Assembly (NCBI GenBank): GCA_902495545.1
Contig: CABUXM010000003.1
Coordinates: forward strand, 1 to 64,000
Direction of reading: 5' to 3'
DNA length: 64,000 bases
From: an uncultured Collinsella sp.
GTDB lineage: Bacteria; Actinomycetota; Coriobacteriia; Coriobacteriales; Coriobacteriaceae
Below are positions 54,677 to 62,842 of the stretch, one piece after another. Position 1 is the first letter of the stretch, and every line of letters begins with the position of its first letter. The notes under the pieces were generated by a model. That model made no database searches. It was not told the DNA's origin and saw only the letters and a program-made list of their open reading frames with translations. The position numbers were made by a program, and so were the translations under genes.

Positions 54677-55333
54677 GTGAACGAGACCGTACGCCGCTTT
54701 TTGCCGATGGTCGATTTTCTGGAGCAGATACTCGGCAAAAACAGCGAAATCGTGCTGCACGATTTCTCGGATCCCGACCACGCCATCGTCGATATTCGCA
54801 ACGGCATCGTAAGCGGCCGCAAGGTCGGCGGTCCCGCCACCGATCTGGCACTCAAGATCATGCACGACGCCAAGTATCGCGACCTGCCGTTTATTACGGG
54901 CTACGAGGGGCGCGGTGCCGGCGGCAAGACGTTGGAGTCAGCGACGTACTTTATCCGCGAGAATGATGAGATCGTCGGTATGCTCTGCGTCAACACCGAC
55001 CTCTCGACCGTGCGCTCCATCAACGCCATGGCGCAGCAGCTCATGGCGTGCTTCGACGCAGCGCCGACGCGCACGGAGCCCGCCCCTATCGAGGTCGAAA
55101 GCCTTTCGGAGTCCACACAGGAGCTCATCGACCGCAGCATTGCCGAGTTGCTGAGCGCGCGCGGGCTGGACGTAGCGTCACTTGGTCAGAGCGACCGCGT
55201 GGACGTCATTCGCCACCTCAACGGCAACGGGGTGTTCATGCTCAAGGGCGCCGTGGCCTGCGCCGCCACCGCGCTGGGCATCTCGGAGCCCAGCGTCTAC
55301 CGCTACCTGCAAAAAGTTCGCAAGGAGGGCTAA
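54677..55333 (+). CDS. YheO-like PAS/helix-turn-helix regulator
   Basis: A 218-residue transcription factor paralogous to the one at 39528. The PAS-like domain spans LGKNSEIVLHDFSDPDHAIV, IRNGIVSGRKVGGPATDLA and EIVGMLCVNTDLSTV near residues 102-116. The C-terminal domain contains RVDVIRHLNGNGVFMLKGAV and ALGISEPSVYRYLQKV. The preferred start is GTG at 54677, six bases after AAAGGAG; an ATG 51 bases upstream has no such site. It is divergent from the purine permease and most likely controls the right operon. A terminator follows. Confidence 0.85.
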   Translation: MNETVRRFLPMVDFLEQILGKNSEIVLHDFSDPDHAIVDIRNGIVSGRKVGGPATDLALKIMHDAKYRDLPFITGYEGRGAGGKTLESATYFIRENDEIVGMLCVNTDLSTVRSINAMAQQLMACFDAAPTRTEPAPIEVESLSESTQELIDRSIAELLSARGLDVASLGQSDRVDVIRHLNGNGVFMLKGAVACAATALGISEPSVYRYLQKVRKEG

Positions 55334-55376
55334 CGAGCAAAATGGAGCGCGGCTCCACAAGCGACCCGTCACTTGA

Positions 55377-55416
55377 CAAAAGACCCTGCAGCTCGCACGC
55401 GCTGCAGGGTCTTTTT
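55377..55416. terminator. Bidirectional intrinsic terminator
   Basis: AAAAGACCCTGCAGC and GCTGCAGGGTCTTTTT form a 15-base stem with T runs on both strands. It lies between the convergent regulator and ridA genes. Confidence 0.9.
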
Positions 55417-55445
55417 GCATGTCATGTTTAGTTGTTGCCAACGCC

Positions 55446-55823
55446 TTAGAGAGCGGCGACGACCTCAATCTCAACCAGACCGCCAGCCGGAAGGGCGGCA
55501 ACCTGGAAAGCGCTGCGCGCGGGGAACGGAGCCTCGAACTTGGAGGCATAGATCTCGTTCACGGCAGCGAAGTCGGCAATGTCGGCCAGGTAGACCGTGG
55601 TCTTGACGACATCGGCAAAGGTGGCGCCGGCAGCGGTCAGCAGGGCCTCGACGTTGGCGAGGGACTGCTTGGCCTGGGCCTCGACGCCCTCGGGCAGCTT
55701 GCCGGTTGCGGGGTCGATGCCCAGCTGGCCGGACAGGAACACCATGTTGCCGGTCTGGATACCGGGGGAATACGGGCCGATGGCTGCGGGTGCGTTATCG
55801 GAAGACACGACGGTCTTGCTCAT
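55446..55823 (-). CDS. ridA: RidA-family enamine/imine deaminase
   Basis: A 125-residue trimeric deaminase that hydrolyses reactive 2-aminoacrylate-type enamines. [20 protein letters not shown] near residues 15-34 and [20 protein letters not shown] near 100-119 contain the family Arg and Glu of the active site. The ATG at 55823 follows GTAAGGAG. The neighbouring pathway uses a PLP-dependent diaminopropionate lyase that generates aminoacrylate, so RidA fits as a detoxifier. A promoter and leader hairpin lie upstream. Confidence 0.93.
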   Translation of the reverse strand: MSKTVVSSDNAPAAIGPYSPGIQTGNMVFLSGQLGIDPATGKLPEGVEAQAKQSLANVEALLTAAGATFADVVKTTVYLADIADFAAVNEIYASKFEAPFPARSAFQVAALPAGGLVEIEVVAAL

Positions 55824-55857
55824 GTTTATCTCCTTACGATCAATTGAGAGAGCGTGA

Positions 55858-55903
55858 GCGCGGTGTTCACACCGGGAGGCACAGTTCGGTCTGAACACCG
55901 CGC
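55858..55903 (-). promoter_or_regulatory. Leader hairpin upstream of ridA
   Basis: GCGCGGTGTTCA at 55858-55869 and TGAACACCGCGC at 55892-55903 are perfect 12-base arms. The element lies right after the predicted promoter start and about 35 bases before the ridA start codon. Confidence 0.55.
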
Positions 55904-55912
55904 TTGATTGGG

Positions 55913-55941
55913 ATAGTACTCAAGGTTTCTGTTTGATGCAA
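55913..55941 (-). promoter_or_regulatory. Promoter of ridA
   Basis: On the minus strand TTGCAT (55936-55941) and TACTAT (55913-55918) are separated by 17 bases. Just upstream two direct repeats, GCAAGAATATTAT and GCGAGAATATTTTAT (55938-55971), may bind an activator. Confidence 0.6.
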
Positions 55942-56123
55942 GAATATTATCAGCTTGCGAGAATATTTTATCGCCCAACGGTTTCCCCGAACCGCTGAAC
56001 GGTTCTCATGTGGAGCAGCCAGTCCAAGCTGCTGAAGACTTTGTCCTGCTTAGGCTGCGGGCATCGTCCATCGCAGCGACGCCACTATACTTTTGAATAT
56101 CTGAGCATTTTGAAAGGCAGGAT

Positions 56124-58619
56124 ATGACCGCAACCGCCAGCCGAACCACTAACCGCAGGCCCGAGCTTTTGGCCCCCGCCGGAGGCCCGGAGCCCTTTGC
56201 CGCCGCGCTCGCCGCCGGGGCAGACGCCATCTACTGCGGCATGGGCAGCTTCAACGCCCGCCGCAAGGCAACCAACTTTACCGACGAGGCCTTTGAGCAA
56301 GCCTGCCGCGCCGCGCATCTAGCCGGGTCGCGCGTCTACGTCACGGTCAACATCGTCATCAAGCAGTCCGAGATGGGCGATGCACTGCAGCTCATTCATC
56401 GCTGCTCCACGCTGGGCGCCGATGCCTTCATTATCCAGGACTGGGGTCTGTTCTTTGAGGTCAAGCGCACCATGCCCGGCATCGAGACACATATCTCGAC
56501 CCAGGCGAACATCCACGACGACCGCGGAACCCTTTGGTGCCGTGAGCAGGGCGCCGACCGCGTGACTCTCTCGCGCGAGCTCTCCATCGACGAAATCGCC
56601 GCCATTCACGACGCCGCGCCCGATGTGGACCTTGAGGTCTTCAGCCATGGCGCCATCTGCTTTTGCTACTCGGGCCTATGCCTGCTCTCGAGTTTTGCCA
56701 TGGCGGGCCGCTCGGCCAACCGCGGCATGTGCGCTCAGCCCTGTCGCCTGCCTTACGAGCTGATCAACGAGAACGGCCGCTCGCTCTCCCCCGCCGGTCG
56801 CGGGCGCGCGCTGTGCCCGCGCGACACCAACACGTCGCAGCTTGTTCGCCGTCTGTATGACGCCGGCGCCGCATCGCTCAAGCTCGAGGGCCGCATGAAG
56901 GCCCCCGATTACGTGTATTCCATCGTCGACGTGTACCGTCATCAGATTGATGACATGCTTGCCGATGTTTCGACCTCTAAGGATGAGGATGCCGCCCGCC
57001 AGCGCCAGCTCAAGCGCTGCTTTAATCGCGACTTTACGCACGCCTACCAGGATGGCACCTCGGGCGACGAGATGATGAGCTACGAGCGCTCCAACAACCG
57101 CGGCCAGATTGTGGGCACGGTGCTGGGCAGTCGCCTGGCCAACCGCGATGTACGCGGACTCAAGCCCGACGATCGCCGTCGCCGCGCCGCCATCGCCCGC
57201 ATTGAGCTGTTTGAGCCCGTGGGCAAGGGCGACCTGCTGGAGCTTCGCCACGATAACGAATTTGACCAGTTCCTGACCACCATTGCCGCCGATGATGCCG
57301 CCGCGGGCGACATCATCGAATGCCGCGTGCCCCGCAGCATGCCCGAGGGTTGCCGCGTCCGCGTGATTCGCAGTCAGCGTGCCATCGACGCCGCCGGCGC
57401 CGCGCTCAAGCGCGATGTGCTGCGCCGCCGCGCCGTAGACGTGTCCGTTGTGGCGCGTCTGGGCGAGCCGTTTGCCGTTGCGCTCACCTGTTGCGACGAT
57501 CCTTCGCTTACGGCCACGGCCACGGGCTTTACCGTCGAGGCTGCCAAGACCCGCGCCGTCGAGGCATCCGATCTGGTTGAGCACGTCGGGCGCATGGGCT
57601 CCTCTCCCTTTGAGGCCGCAAGCTTTGACGTTTCGCTCGACGCCGGCTGCGGTATGGGCTTTTCCGCCGTGCACAAGGTGCGCGCCGCCGCTTGTAAGGC
57701 GCTGGAAGAGGCCATTCTGGCACCGTACGAGGAGCGCGCGAAAACGCTCGAGCTGCCGGCGATTGTAACCAGTGATTCCCGCCCCGCGCCCGAGCACTAC
57801 CGCGATGAGCCGCAGATCTGCGCCACCGTCACCTCGCTCGAGGCCGCCGAAGCCGCTCGCGCCGAGGGTGCAACGCGCATCTATATGACCACCGACGCGC
57901 TCGATGCGGCCGAGCTCTCCCCCGCCGATGCATTTGAGCAGGGCATCGTACCCGTGCTCGACGAGGTCTGCCGCGCCGTTGACCACGTACGCGTCGACCC
58001 GTGGGTTGTTGCCGGCGCCACGGTCGCTATTGGCAACATCTCTGAGCTTGCCCTGGCCGCCCAGGTTGGCGCCACGGCCGAGATTCGCTCTTGCCTGCCG
58101 GTGCACAACACGCCCTGCATGGAGGCGCTTGCCGAGCGCGGAGCCAGTGCGTTTTGGCTCTCGCCCGAGATCACGCTCGACGAGATTGTCTCGCTCGGCG
58201 CCGCCGCGCCCGCGGCTCTGGGCATCACCGTCTTTGGCCGCCCGCGCGTTATGACGAGCGAGCACTGCATCCTGCAGGTGGCCAATGGCTGCATCCACGA
58301 TTGCGCCAACTGCCGCCTGCGCGCCCGCAAGCTGTCGCTCAAGAATATCGACGGCAAGGTCATGCCCGTGCGCACCGACATCCATGGCCGCTCTCGCTTG
58401 TACGATGCCTACCCCATCGACCTTACGCCGCAGGTACCGCAGTTGCTCGACGCCGGCGTCCGTCGTCTTATGGTCGACGGAACCTTGCTCGAGGCCGATG
58501 AGATTGGCCGTGCCGTCGCTCGCGTCCGTCGCGCCGTCGAGGCAGCTCAAGCCGGCCGCAAGCCCGCCGCCCGTCTGCGCGGAGCAACCTCGGGCTGCAT
58601 GTTTGTGGGAATCAGTTAA
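56124..58619 (+). CDS. U32-family protein, long form with DUF3656-like region
   Basis: An 831-residue U32 protein. It begins RPELLAPAGGPEPFAAALAA with IYCGMGSFNARRKATNFTDE, followed by the signature VFSHGAICFCYSGLCL near residues 173-188 and GMCAQPCRLPYELI. The long middle and C-terminal parts, ending near a cysteine cluster (ANGCIHDCANCRLRARKL), match the extended U32 proteins related to RlhA, which hydroxylates 23S rRNA. A role in RNA hydroxylation is therefore more likely than proteolysis. AAAGGCAGG precedes the ATG. It is followed after 15 bases by a pseudouridine synthase, another RNA-modification gene, which supports the reading. Confidence 0.85.
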   Translation: MTATASRTTNRRPELLAPAGGPEPFAAALAAGADAIYCGMGSFNARRKATNFTDEAFEQACRAAHLAGSRVYVTVNIVIKQSEMGDALQLIHRCSTLGADAFIIQDWGLFFEVKRTMPGIETHISTQANIHDDRGTLWCREQGADRVTLSRELSIDEIAAIHDAAPDVDLEVFSHGAICFCYSGLCLLSSFAMAGRSANRGMCAQPCRLPYELINENGRSLSPAGRGRALCPRDTNTSQLVRRLYDAGAASLKLEGRMKAPDYVYSIVDVYRHQIDDMLADVSTSKDEDAARQRQLKRCFNRDFTHAYQDGTSGDEMMSYERSNNRGQIVGTVLGSRLANRDVRGLKPDDRRRRAAIARIELFEPVGKGDLLELRHDNEFDQFLTTIAADDAAAGDIIECRVPRSMPEGCRVRVIRSQRAIDAAGAALKRDVLRRRAVDVSVVARLGEPFAVALTCCDDPSLTATATGFTVEAAKTRAVEASDLVEHVGRMGSSPFEAASFDVSLDAGCGMGFSAVHKVRAAACKALEEAILAPYEERAKTLELPAIVTSDSRPAPEHYRDEPQICATVTSLEAAEAARAEGATRIYMTTDALDAAELSPADAFEQGIVPVLDEVCRAVDHVRVDPWVVAGATVAIGNISELALAAQVGATAEIRSCLPVHNTPCMEALAERGASAFWLSPEITLDEIVSLGAAAPAALGITVFGRPRVMTSEHCILQVANGCIHDCANCRLRARKLSLKNIDGKVMPVRTDIHGRSRLYDAYPIDLTPQVPQLLDAGVRRLMVDGTLLEADEIGRAVARVRRAVEAAQAGRKPAARLRGATSGCMFVGIS

Positions 58620-58634
58620 CCGAAAGGCTTACAC

Positions 58635-59294
58635 GTGAACGAAGAACCTCAAGTCCTCTACTGCGACGCCTGGCTCATGGCCATCGACAAGCCCGCCGGC
58701 ATGATCGTCCACGGCGACGGCACCGGCGAGCGCACGCTCACCGACTACGCCAGCGACCTGCTGCTGGCGATGGGCGACGGCTTTGCCGCGACCGACATGC
58801 AGCCGCTCAACCGCCTGGACCGCAACACCACCGGCGTGGTGTTGTTCTCGCTCGACAAGCAGACGCAGCCCGCCTTTGACCAGATGATTATCGACCACGC
58901 TTTCGAAAAGCACTACCTGGCGCTGGCCGAGGGCAAGATCGACTGGAACGAGAAGCTCATCGACAAGCCCATCGCCCGCGATCGCCACGATAGCCGCAAG
59001 ATGCGTGTCGGCGCCAGCGGCAAGCCGTCACAGACGCGCGTGAAGGTGCTCAAGCGCCTTAAGAGCCGCCGAGGCCTGCCCGCGCGTTCGTATATCGATG
59101 TCGAGCTACTCACCGGCCGCAAGCACCAGATCCGCGTGCACCTGGCAAGCGAGCGCCATCCCCTGGTTGGCGACGACCTGTACGGCACGCCGCGTCCTTG
59201 TGGCCTCATGCTTCACGCCCACAGCGTGTCCTTCACGCATCCCGTAACCGGCGAGCACATCCACATCGAAGCCCCCTGCCCCTGGGAGCCCTAA
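58635..59294 (+). CDS. RluA-family pseudouridine synthase
   Basis: A 219-residue RNA pseudouridine synthase without an S4 domain. The active-site block is PLNRLDRNTTGVVLFSLD near residues 57-74 with the catalytic aspartate in RLD. KHYLALAEGKI, RKHQIRVHLASERHPLVGDD near 162-181 and the C-terminal MLHAHSVSFTHPVTGE are family-typical. The start is GTG at 58635, after CGAAAGG. It is cotranscribed with the U32 gene. Its RNA target (23S rRNA or tRNA) cannot be fixed from sequence. Confidence 0.9.
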   Translation: MNEEPQVLYCDAWLMAIDKPAGMIVHGDGTGERTLTDYASDLLLAMGDGFAATDMQPLNRLDRNTTGVVLFSLDKQTQPAFDQMIIDHAFEKHYLALAEGKIDWNEKLIDKPIARDRHDSRKMRVGASGKPSQTRVKVLKRLKSRRGLPARSYIDVELLTGRKHQIRVHLASERHPLVGDDLYGTPRPCGLMLHAHSVSFTHPVTGEHIHIEAPCPWEP

Positions 59295-59296
59295 AG

Positions 59297-59395
59297 CCTG
59301 CCGAAAAGGGACAGGTTTATTTTGGCAGGTTTTATCTGGACAAACGTCAAAACCACCACATAGGTTCCTACCCCTTCGCGGTGGTTTTGGCGTTT
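59297..59395. terminator. Stem-loops between convergent rluA-type and deoR-type genes
   Basis: AAACGTCAAAACCACC at 59342-59357 pairs with GGTGGTTTTGGCGTTT at 59380-59395 (one G-T pair). A smaller CCTGCC/GGCAGG hairpin precedes it (59298-59330). Together they probably terminate both convergent transcripts. Confidence 0.6.
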
Positions 59396-59410
59396 GCCCG
59401 TCCCCTGCTG

Positions 59411-60157
59411 TTAGACCGTGATGACGTTGTCCATTGCCCGGTACTTGGCGGGGACATCGCCTGCGGTAATAATCGTTGCGTCGCGGAAGTCCGCAAACTT
59501 GACGGGCGCCACCATGCCAAATTTACTGGCGTCCGAGATTACGAAGCGTTTGGCGGTATGGCGCATCGAGATACGCTTGACCTGTGCTTCCTCGATATCC
59601 GGTGTGGTGAGACCTTGCTCGGCCGCGATGCCGTTGGATCCCCAAAAGCCGCAGTTGAAGTTATAGCGGTCCAGGGTTGCCAAGGCATCGGGGCCAACGA
59701 GCGCCTCGGTCTCGGGTTTGAGCTCGCCGCCCAGCACCACGGTACGCATGCCGCGCAAAGCAAGGTGCTGAGCATGGAGCACGGAATCGGTCACATAGGT
59801 GACGCCGTCGAGACGCGGAAGATGCTCGATGAGCTTGAGGGTCGTTGAGCCCGAATCGATATACACAAAGCTATCGGGCTCCACCAGGGCCGCGGCACGA
59901 GCACAGATGCGCTCCTTGTCATCGTTATGGAGATCACTGCGTTCGCTGATCGTCAAGTCGCGCGTCACGTGCGCGCGCTCCAGACTCGTCGCACCTCCGT
60001 GCACCTTGGCGATACGGTGCGCGCGGTCGAGCGTTTGCAAGTCACGGCGAATGGTGGACGGTGTCACGCCCAGGGCCTCGGCAAGTTCCGGCACGGTAAC
60101 CGAGCCGGCCTGCTGCACCATCGACACGATCGCATTGAGCCTATCTTCCGCAAGCAT
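59411..60157 (-). CDS. DeoR/GlpR-family transcriptional regulator
   Basis: A 248-residue repressor. The N-terminal winged helix contains GSVTVPELAEALGVTPSTIR with RDLQTLDRAHRIAKVHGGAT near residues 17-56. The C-terminal sugar-phosphate-sensing domain shows FVYIDSGSTTLKLIEHL near 96-112 and NGIAAEQGLTTPDIEEAQVK. It begins three bases after the oxidoreductase gene and is coupled to it, so it likely senses a phosphorylated sugar related to that enzyme's pathway. Candidate operators lie upstream of the oxidoreductase. Confidence 0.9.
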   Translation of the reverse strand: MLAEDRLNAIVSMVQQAGSVTVPELAEALGVTPSTIRRDLQTLDRAHRIAKVHGGATSLERAHVTRDLTISERSDLHNDDKERICARAAALVEPDSFVYIDSGSTTLKLIEHLPRLDGVTYVTDSVLHAQHLALRGMRTVVLGGELKPETEALVGPDALATLDRYNFNCGFWGSNGIAAEQGLTTPDIEEAQVKRISMRHTAKRFVISDASKFGMVAPVKFADFRDATIITAGDVPAKYRAMDNVITV

Positions 60158-60160
60158 CGC

Positions 60161-61240
60161 TTACTCCTCCTCGGGGTACACAACTCCCCAGTCGGCGCGG
60201 AGCTTGGTCATAAGCTCCATAACATCAGAAGCATAATCCAGCAGCTCGCGCTTGGAGTCGTCGCCGGCAACGGCCTTCTCAAGATCGGCCATCTCATAGC
60301 AAAGGGCGTAAGCTTCGGTGCCGGCGTGGACCTCCTCGCGGTGGCCGTCCACAGTCCACACGATGGTCGCGTGATCGGCGCGCGGATACTCGTTGACCTC
60401 GATATAGCACTTGTCGAAGCTGATGACCGAGCGCTTGGGCTGCTTGGAGTGGAGCGTAAGGCTCACAACACCCAGCTGCTGCTCGGCGTTACGGCAGACA
60501 ATGCCGCCCGCAACGTCGACACCGGTCTCACAGGTGTTGCCCAGCGAGACAACCTCAGCGGGCTGGCTCGCCATAAAGAGGCGCATAACGGAGAGCGCAT
60601 ACACGCCAATGTCGAGCATGGCGCCACCGGCAAGGCTACGGTTGTAGAAGCGGTTGGTCAGGTCGCCGTACTCCTTATAGCTGCCAAAGTTGAGCTGAGC
60701 GAGATTCATGCGGCCGAACTCGCCGACATCCATGCGACGACGCAGCTCCTGATACAAGGGCATGTGAAGCACCGTGGTGGCGTCCATAAGGACCACGTTG
60801 TGCTCGTCGGCAATGGCGCGGGCCTCGTCAAGCTCGGCGGAATTGAGGGTAATGGCCTTCTCGCAGAGCACGTGCTTGCCAGCTGCCAGAGCGGCTCGCA
60901 GATAGGTGATATGCGTGTTGTGCGGCGTGGTGATATAGACTGCGTCAATGTCCGGATCGGCGTAGAGATCCTCGACCGTGCCATAGACCTTCTCAACGCC
61001 ATACTGCTCTGCAAAAGCCTGAGCCTTGGACAGCGTGCGGTTGGCAACGCCCGCGAGCTTTCGGCCGGCAAGGGCGAGAGACTGAGCCATCTGGTTGGCG
61101 ATAACGCCACACCCAATTACAGCCCAACGAAGCTCGGGAGCCGTAAAGATGTCGTTTGGGAACGGCTGATTCTGGACCGAGGCAAACGCCGCCTTTGCGG
61201 CTGCCTCGGCGTCGAGCGGAGCCTGTTTGGAATCTGCCAT
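60161..61240 (-). CDS. Gfo/Idh/MocA-family oxidoreductase
   Basis: An NAD(P)-dependent dehydrogenase of 359 residues. The Rossmann motif is RWAVIGCGVIANQMAQSLA near residues 38-56, DAVYITTPHNTHI is the second nucleotide strand, and CEKAITLNSAEL near 131-142 contains the E-K pair of this superfamily. The C-terminal domain includes GGAMLDIGVYALSVMR. Substrates are usually inositols, sugars or their derivatives; the one here is unknown. It is the first gene of a two-gene operon with the DeoR regulator. Confidence 0.9.
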   Translation of the reverse strand: MADSKQAPLDAEAAAKAAFASVQNQPFPNDIFTAPELRWAVIGCGVIANQMAQSLALAGRKLAGVANRTLSKAQAFAEQYGVEKVYGTVEDLYADPDIDAVYITTPHNTHITYLRAALAAGKHVLCEKAITLNSAELDEARAIADEHNVVLMDATTVLHMPLYQELRRRMDVGEFGRMNLAQLNFGSYKEYGDLTNRFYNRSLAGGAMLDIGVYALSVMRLFMASQPAEVVSLGNTCETGVDVAGGIVCRNAEQQLGVVSLTLHSKQPKRSVISFDKCYIEVNEYPRADHATIVWTVDGHREEVHAGTEAYALCYEMADLEKAVAGDDSKRELLDYASDVMELMTKLRADWGVVYPEEE

Positions 61241-61543
61241 GATGTGCCTCCTGAGTCATCGGAAGTCCTTCATTTCTAACAAACCTATAGTCGCACAATT
61301 GCGCGCGTATCTGCTCGTGTTTGCGTATTTATTTGCTTATCGGTCATTATTTAGCCATAGTTGCCAGATGTTTGCGCGGCTATGCGCATTGTCGCGCAAG
61401 GCTATGCGCGTAAATGCGCATGCGACGATCCTTGTGAAACAAACGGCCACTCATTTAAGTCTGTCCCCAATGAGTAGGGATAGAAAAAGGCCCGGGTGCC
61501 GTAGCATCCGGGCCTTTGCTAGCAACTTGATGTTGCGGGCAGC
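61241..61543. promoter_or_regulatory. Regulatory spacer with repeated GGCTATGCGC words
   Basis: GGCTATGCGC occurs at 61378-61387 and 61400-61409, 22 bases apart, followed by AAATGCGCATGCG; related TTGCG words lie between 61290 and 61330. These may be operators for the DeoR-type regulator. At 61450-61476 ACTCATT/AATGAGT flank GTCTGTCCCC, a family A-like element. No gene was seen. Confidence 0.4.
61484..61517 (-). terminator. Intrinsic terminator after rplX
   Basis: On the minus strand AAAGGCCCGGATGC pairs with GCACCCGGGCCTTT (one mismatch) around TACG, followed by TTTTTC. It lies about 27 bases after the rplX stop and ends the proximal ribosomal transcript at the point where the cluster is split. 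Confidence 0.88.
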
Positions 61544-61849
61544 TTAGAACTTGTGGCCGCACTTCTTGCAGACGCGCAGCTTGTTCTTGCCGTCCTTCTC
61601 GTGACCGACGCGGGTAACCTTACCGCACTCGGGGCAAACGAGATTGACGTTGGAGGCGTCGATGGGAGCCTCCTGCGAAACGATGCCGCCCTGCTGGTTG
61701 GCAGCGTTGGGCTTGACGGCCTTCTTGACGACCGAAACGCCCTCGACAACGACCTTGTTCTCGGCGGGGAGAGCACGCAGGACAACGCCCTGCTTGCCGC
61801 GATCCTTACCAGAGAGAACCTGGACCTTATCGCCCTTCTTGATATACAT
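61544..61849 (-). CDS. rplX: 50S ribosomal protein L24
   Basis: Early-assembly 50S protein, 101 residues: [20 protein letters not shown] is the KOW motif. The C-terminus [13 protein letters not shown] with [10 protein letters not shown] forms a four-cysteine zinc ribbon, found in part of the L24 family. rplE, which normally follows, is about 31.6 kb away, and an intrinsic terminator stands in its place. Confidence 0.96.
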   Translation of the reverse strand: MYIKKGDKVQVLSGKDRGKQGVVLRALPAENKVVVEGVSVVKKAVKPNAANQQGGIVSQEAPIDASNVNLVCPECGKVTRVGHEKDGKNKLRVCKKCGHKF

Positions 61850-61862
61850 ATATCTCCCCTAA

Positions 61863-62231
61863 CTACAGGGTCTCGGGAGCGAGCGAGACGATCTTCATGT
61901 ACTTCTTGTCACGAAGCTCGCGAGCGACGGGCCCGAAGATACGGGTGCCGACGGGCGAACCATCGTTGTTGATGACAACGCAGGCGTTCTCATCAAAGCG
62001 AATGTAGGAGCCATCCTTGCGGCGGATCTCCTTAACGGTGCGAACGACGACGCAACGGACAACGTCCTTCTTCTTGACGTTGGCGCCAGGGGTAGCCTCC
62101 TGGACAGCACCGATGAACACATCGCCGATGCCTGCATAACGACGCTTGGAACCGCCAAGCACCTTGATGCAGCGAATCTTGCGAGCGCCGGAGTTGTCGG
62201 CGACGTTCAGCATGGTTTGCATCTGAATCAT
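61863..62231 (-). CDS. rplN: 50S ribosomal protein L14
   Basis: 50S intersubunit-bridge protein, 122 residues: [60 protein letters not shown] and [20 protein letters not shown]. Standard position between rpsQ and rplX; a 118-base spacer separates it from rpsQ. Confidence 0.97.
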   Translation of the reverse strand: MIQMQTMLNVADNSGARKIRCIKVLGGSKRRYAGIGDVFIGAVQEATPGANVKKKDVVRCVVVRTVKEIRRKDGSYIRFDENACVVINNDGSPVGTRIFGPVARELRDKKYMKIVSLAPETL

Positions 62232-62349
62232 GGTAGATGTTCCTCCGAACTAAGAACCGAAGAGAGGTGCGCTGCCTTTATACGGCCTGTGGTATGCAAG
62301 CCAGGCATACGCACATCTTCGGAAACGTACAAGTCGTAAGAGCGACTGC

Positions 62350-62610
62350 TTATTTAGCGCGCTCGACGACCTCGATGAGGCGCCAACGCTTCATCTTGGA
62401 CATAGGACGGGTCTCCATAACGCGGACGGTGTCGCCCACGCCAGCCGTGCACTCCTCGTCGTGAGCGTGCAGCTTCTTGGAGCTGGTCATCATCTTGCCG
62501 TACTTGGGGTGACGCTTGCGCTCGGTGATGGTGACAACAATGGTCTTGGCACCGGAGACGGAGGTAACGACACCCGTACGGACCTTACGCGAGTTACGCG
62601 AATCAGTCAT
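62350..62610 (-). CDS. rpsQ: 30S ribosomal protein S17
   Basis: 16S rRNA-binding OB-fold protein, 86 residues: SRKVRTGVVTSVSGAKTIVV, the RKRHPKYGKMMTSSKKLHAH block and GDTVRVMETRPMSKMKRWRL. Standard position between rpmC and rplN. Confidence 0.97.
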   Translation of the reverse strand: MTDSRNSRKVRTGVVTSVSGAKTIVVTITERKRHPKYGKMMTSSKKLHAHDEECTAGVGDTVRVMETRPMSKMKRWRLIEVVERAK

Positions 62611-62626
62611 GTTCTCTCCTTAGGTC

Positions 62627-62842
62627 CTACTCGGCGACAGCGGACTTCTCCGCTGCGATCTCGCGGGCGCGCTGCTCCGTGAGGACGCGAGCGATGTCCT
62701 TCTTCACGGTGTTGACGCGAGCGGTGTTGTCCAGCTGGCTGGTGGCCATCTGGAAACGAAGGTTAAAGAGCTCGGCGCGCATTTCCTTCAGCTTCTCAAC
62801 GAGCTGAGCGTCCGAGAGCTCACGAATCTCTGCGGGCTTCAT
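62627..62842 (-). CDS. rpmC: 50S ribosomal protein L29
   Basis: Small coiled-coil 50S protein at the exit tunnel, 71 residues: EIRELSDAQLVEKLKEMRAE, LFNLRFQMATSQLDNTARVN and the helical tail. Its start shares one base with the rplP stop, indicating coupling. Confidence 0.96.
   Translation of the reverse strand: MKPAEIRELSDAQLVEKLKEMRAELFNLRFQMATSQLDNTARVNTVKKDIARVLTEQRAREIAAEKSAVAE

Noticed and set aside
29907..61543. The ribosomal split as a pure assembly artefact
   Set aside because: Both sides carry appropriate control signals: a terminator directly after rplX and a promoter-like sequence before rplE. This argues for a real arrangement, though long-read confirmation remains the decisive test.
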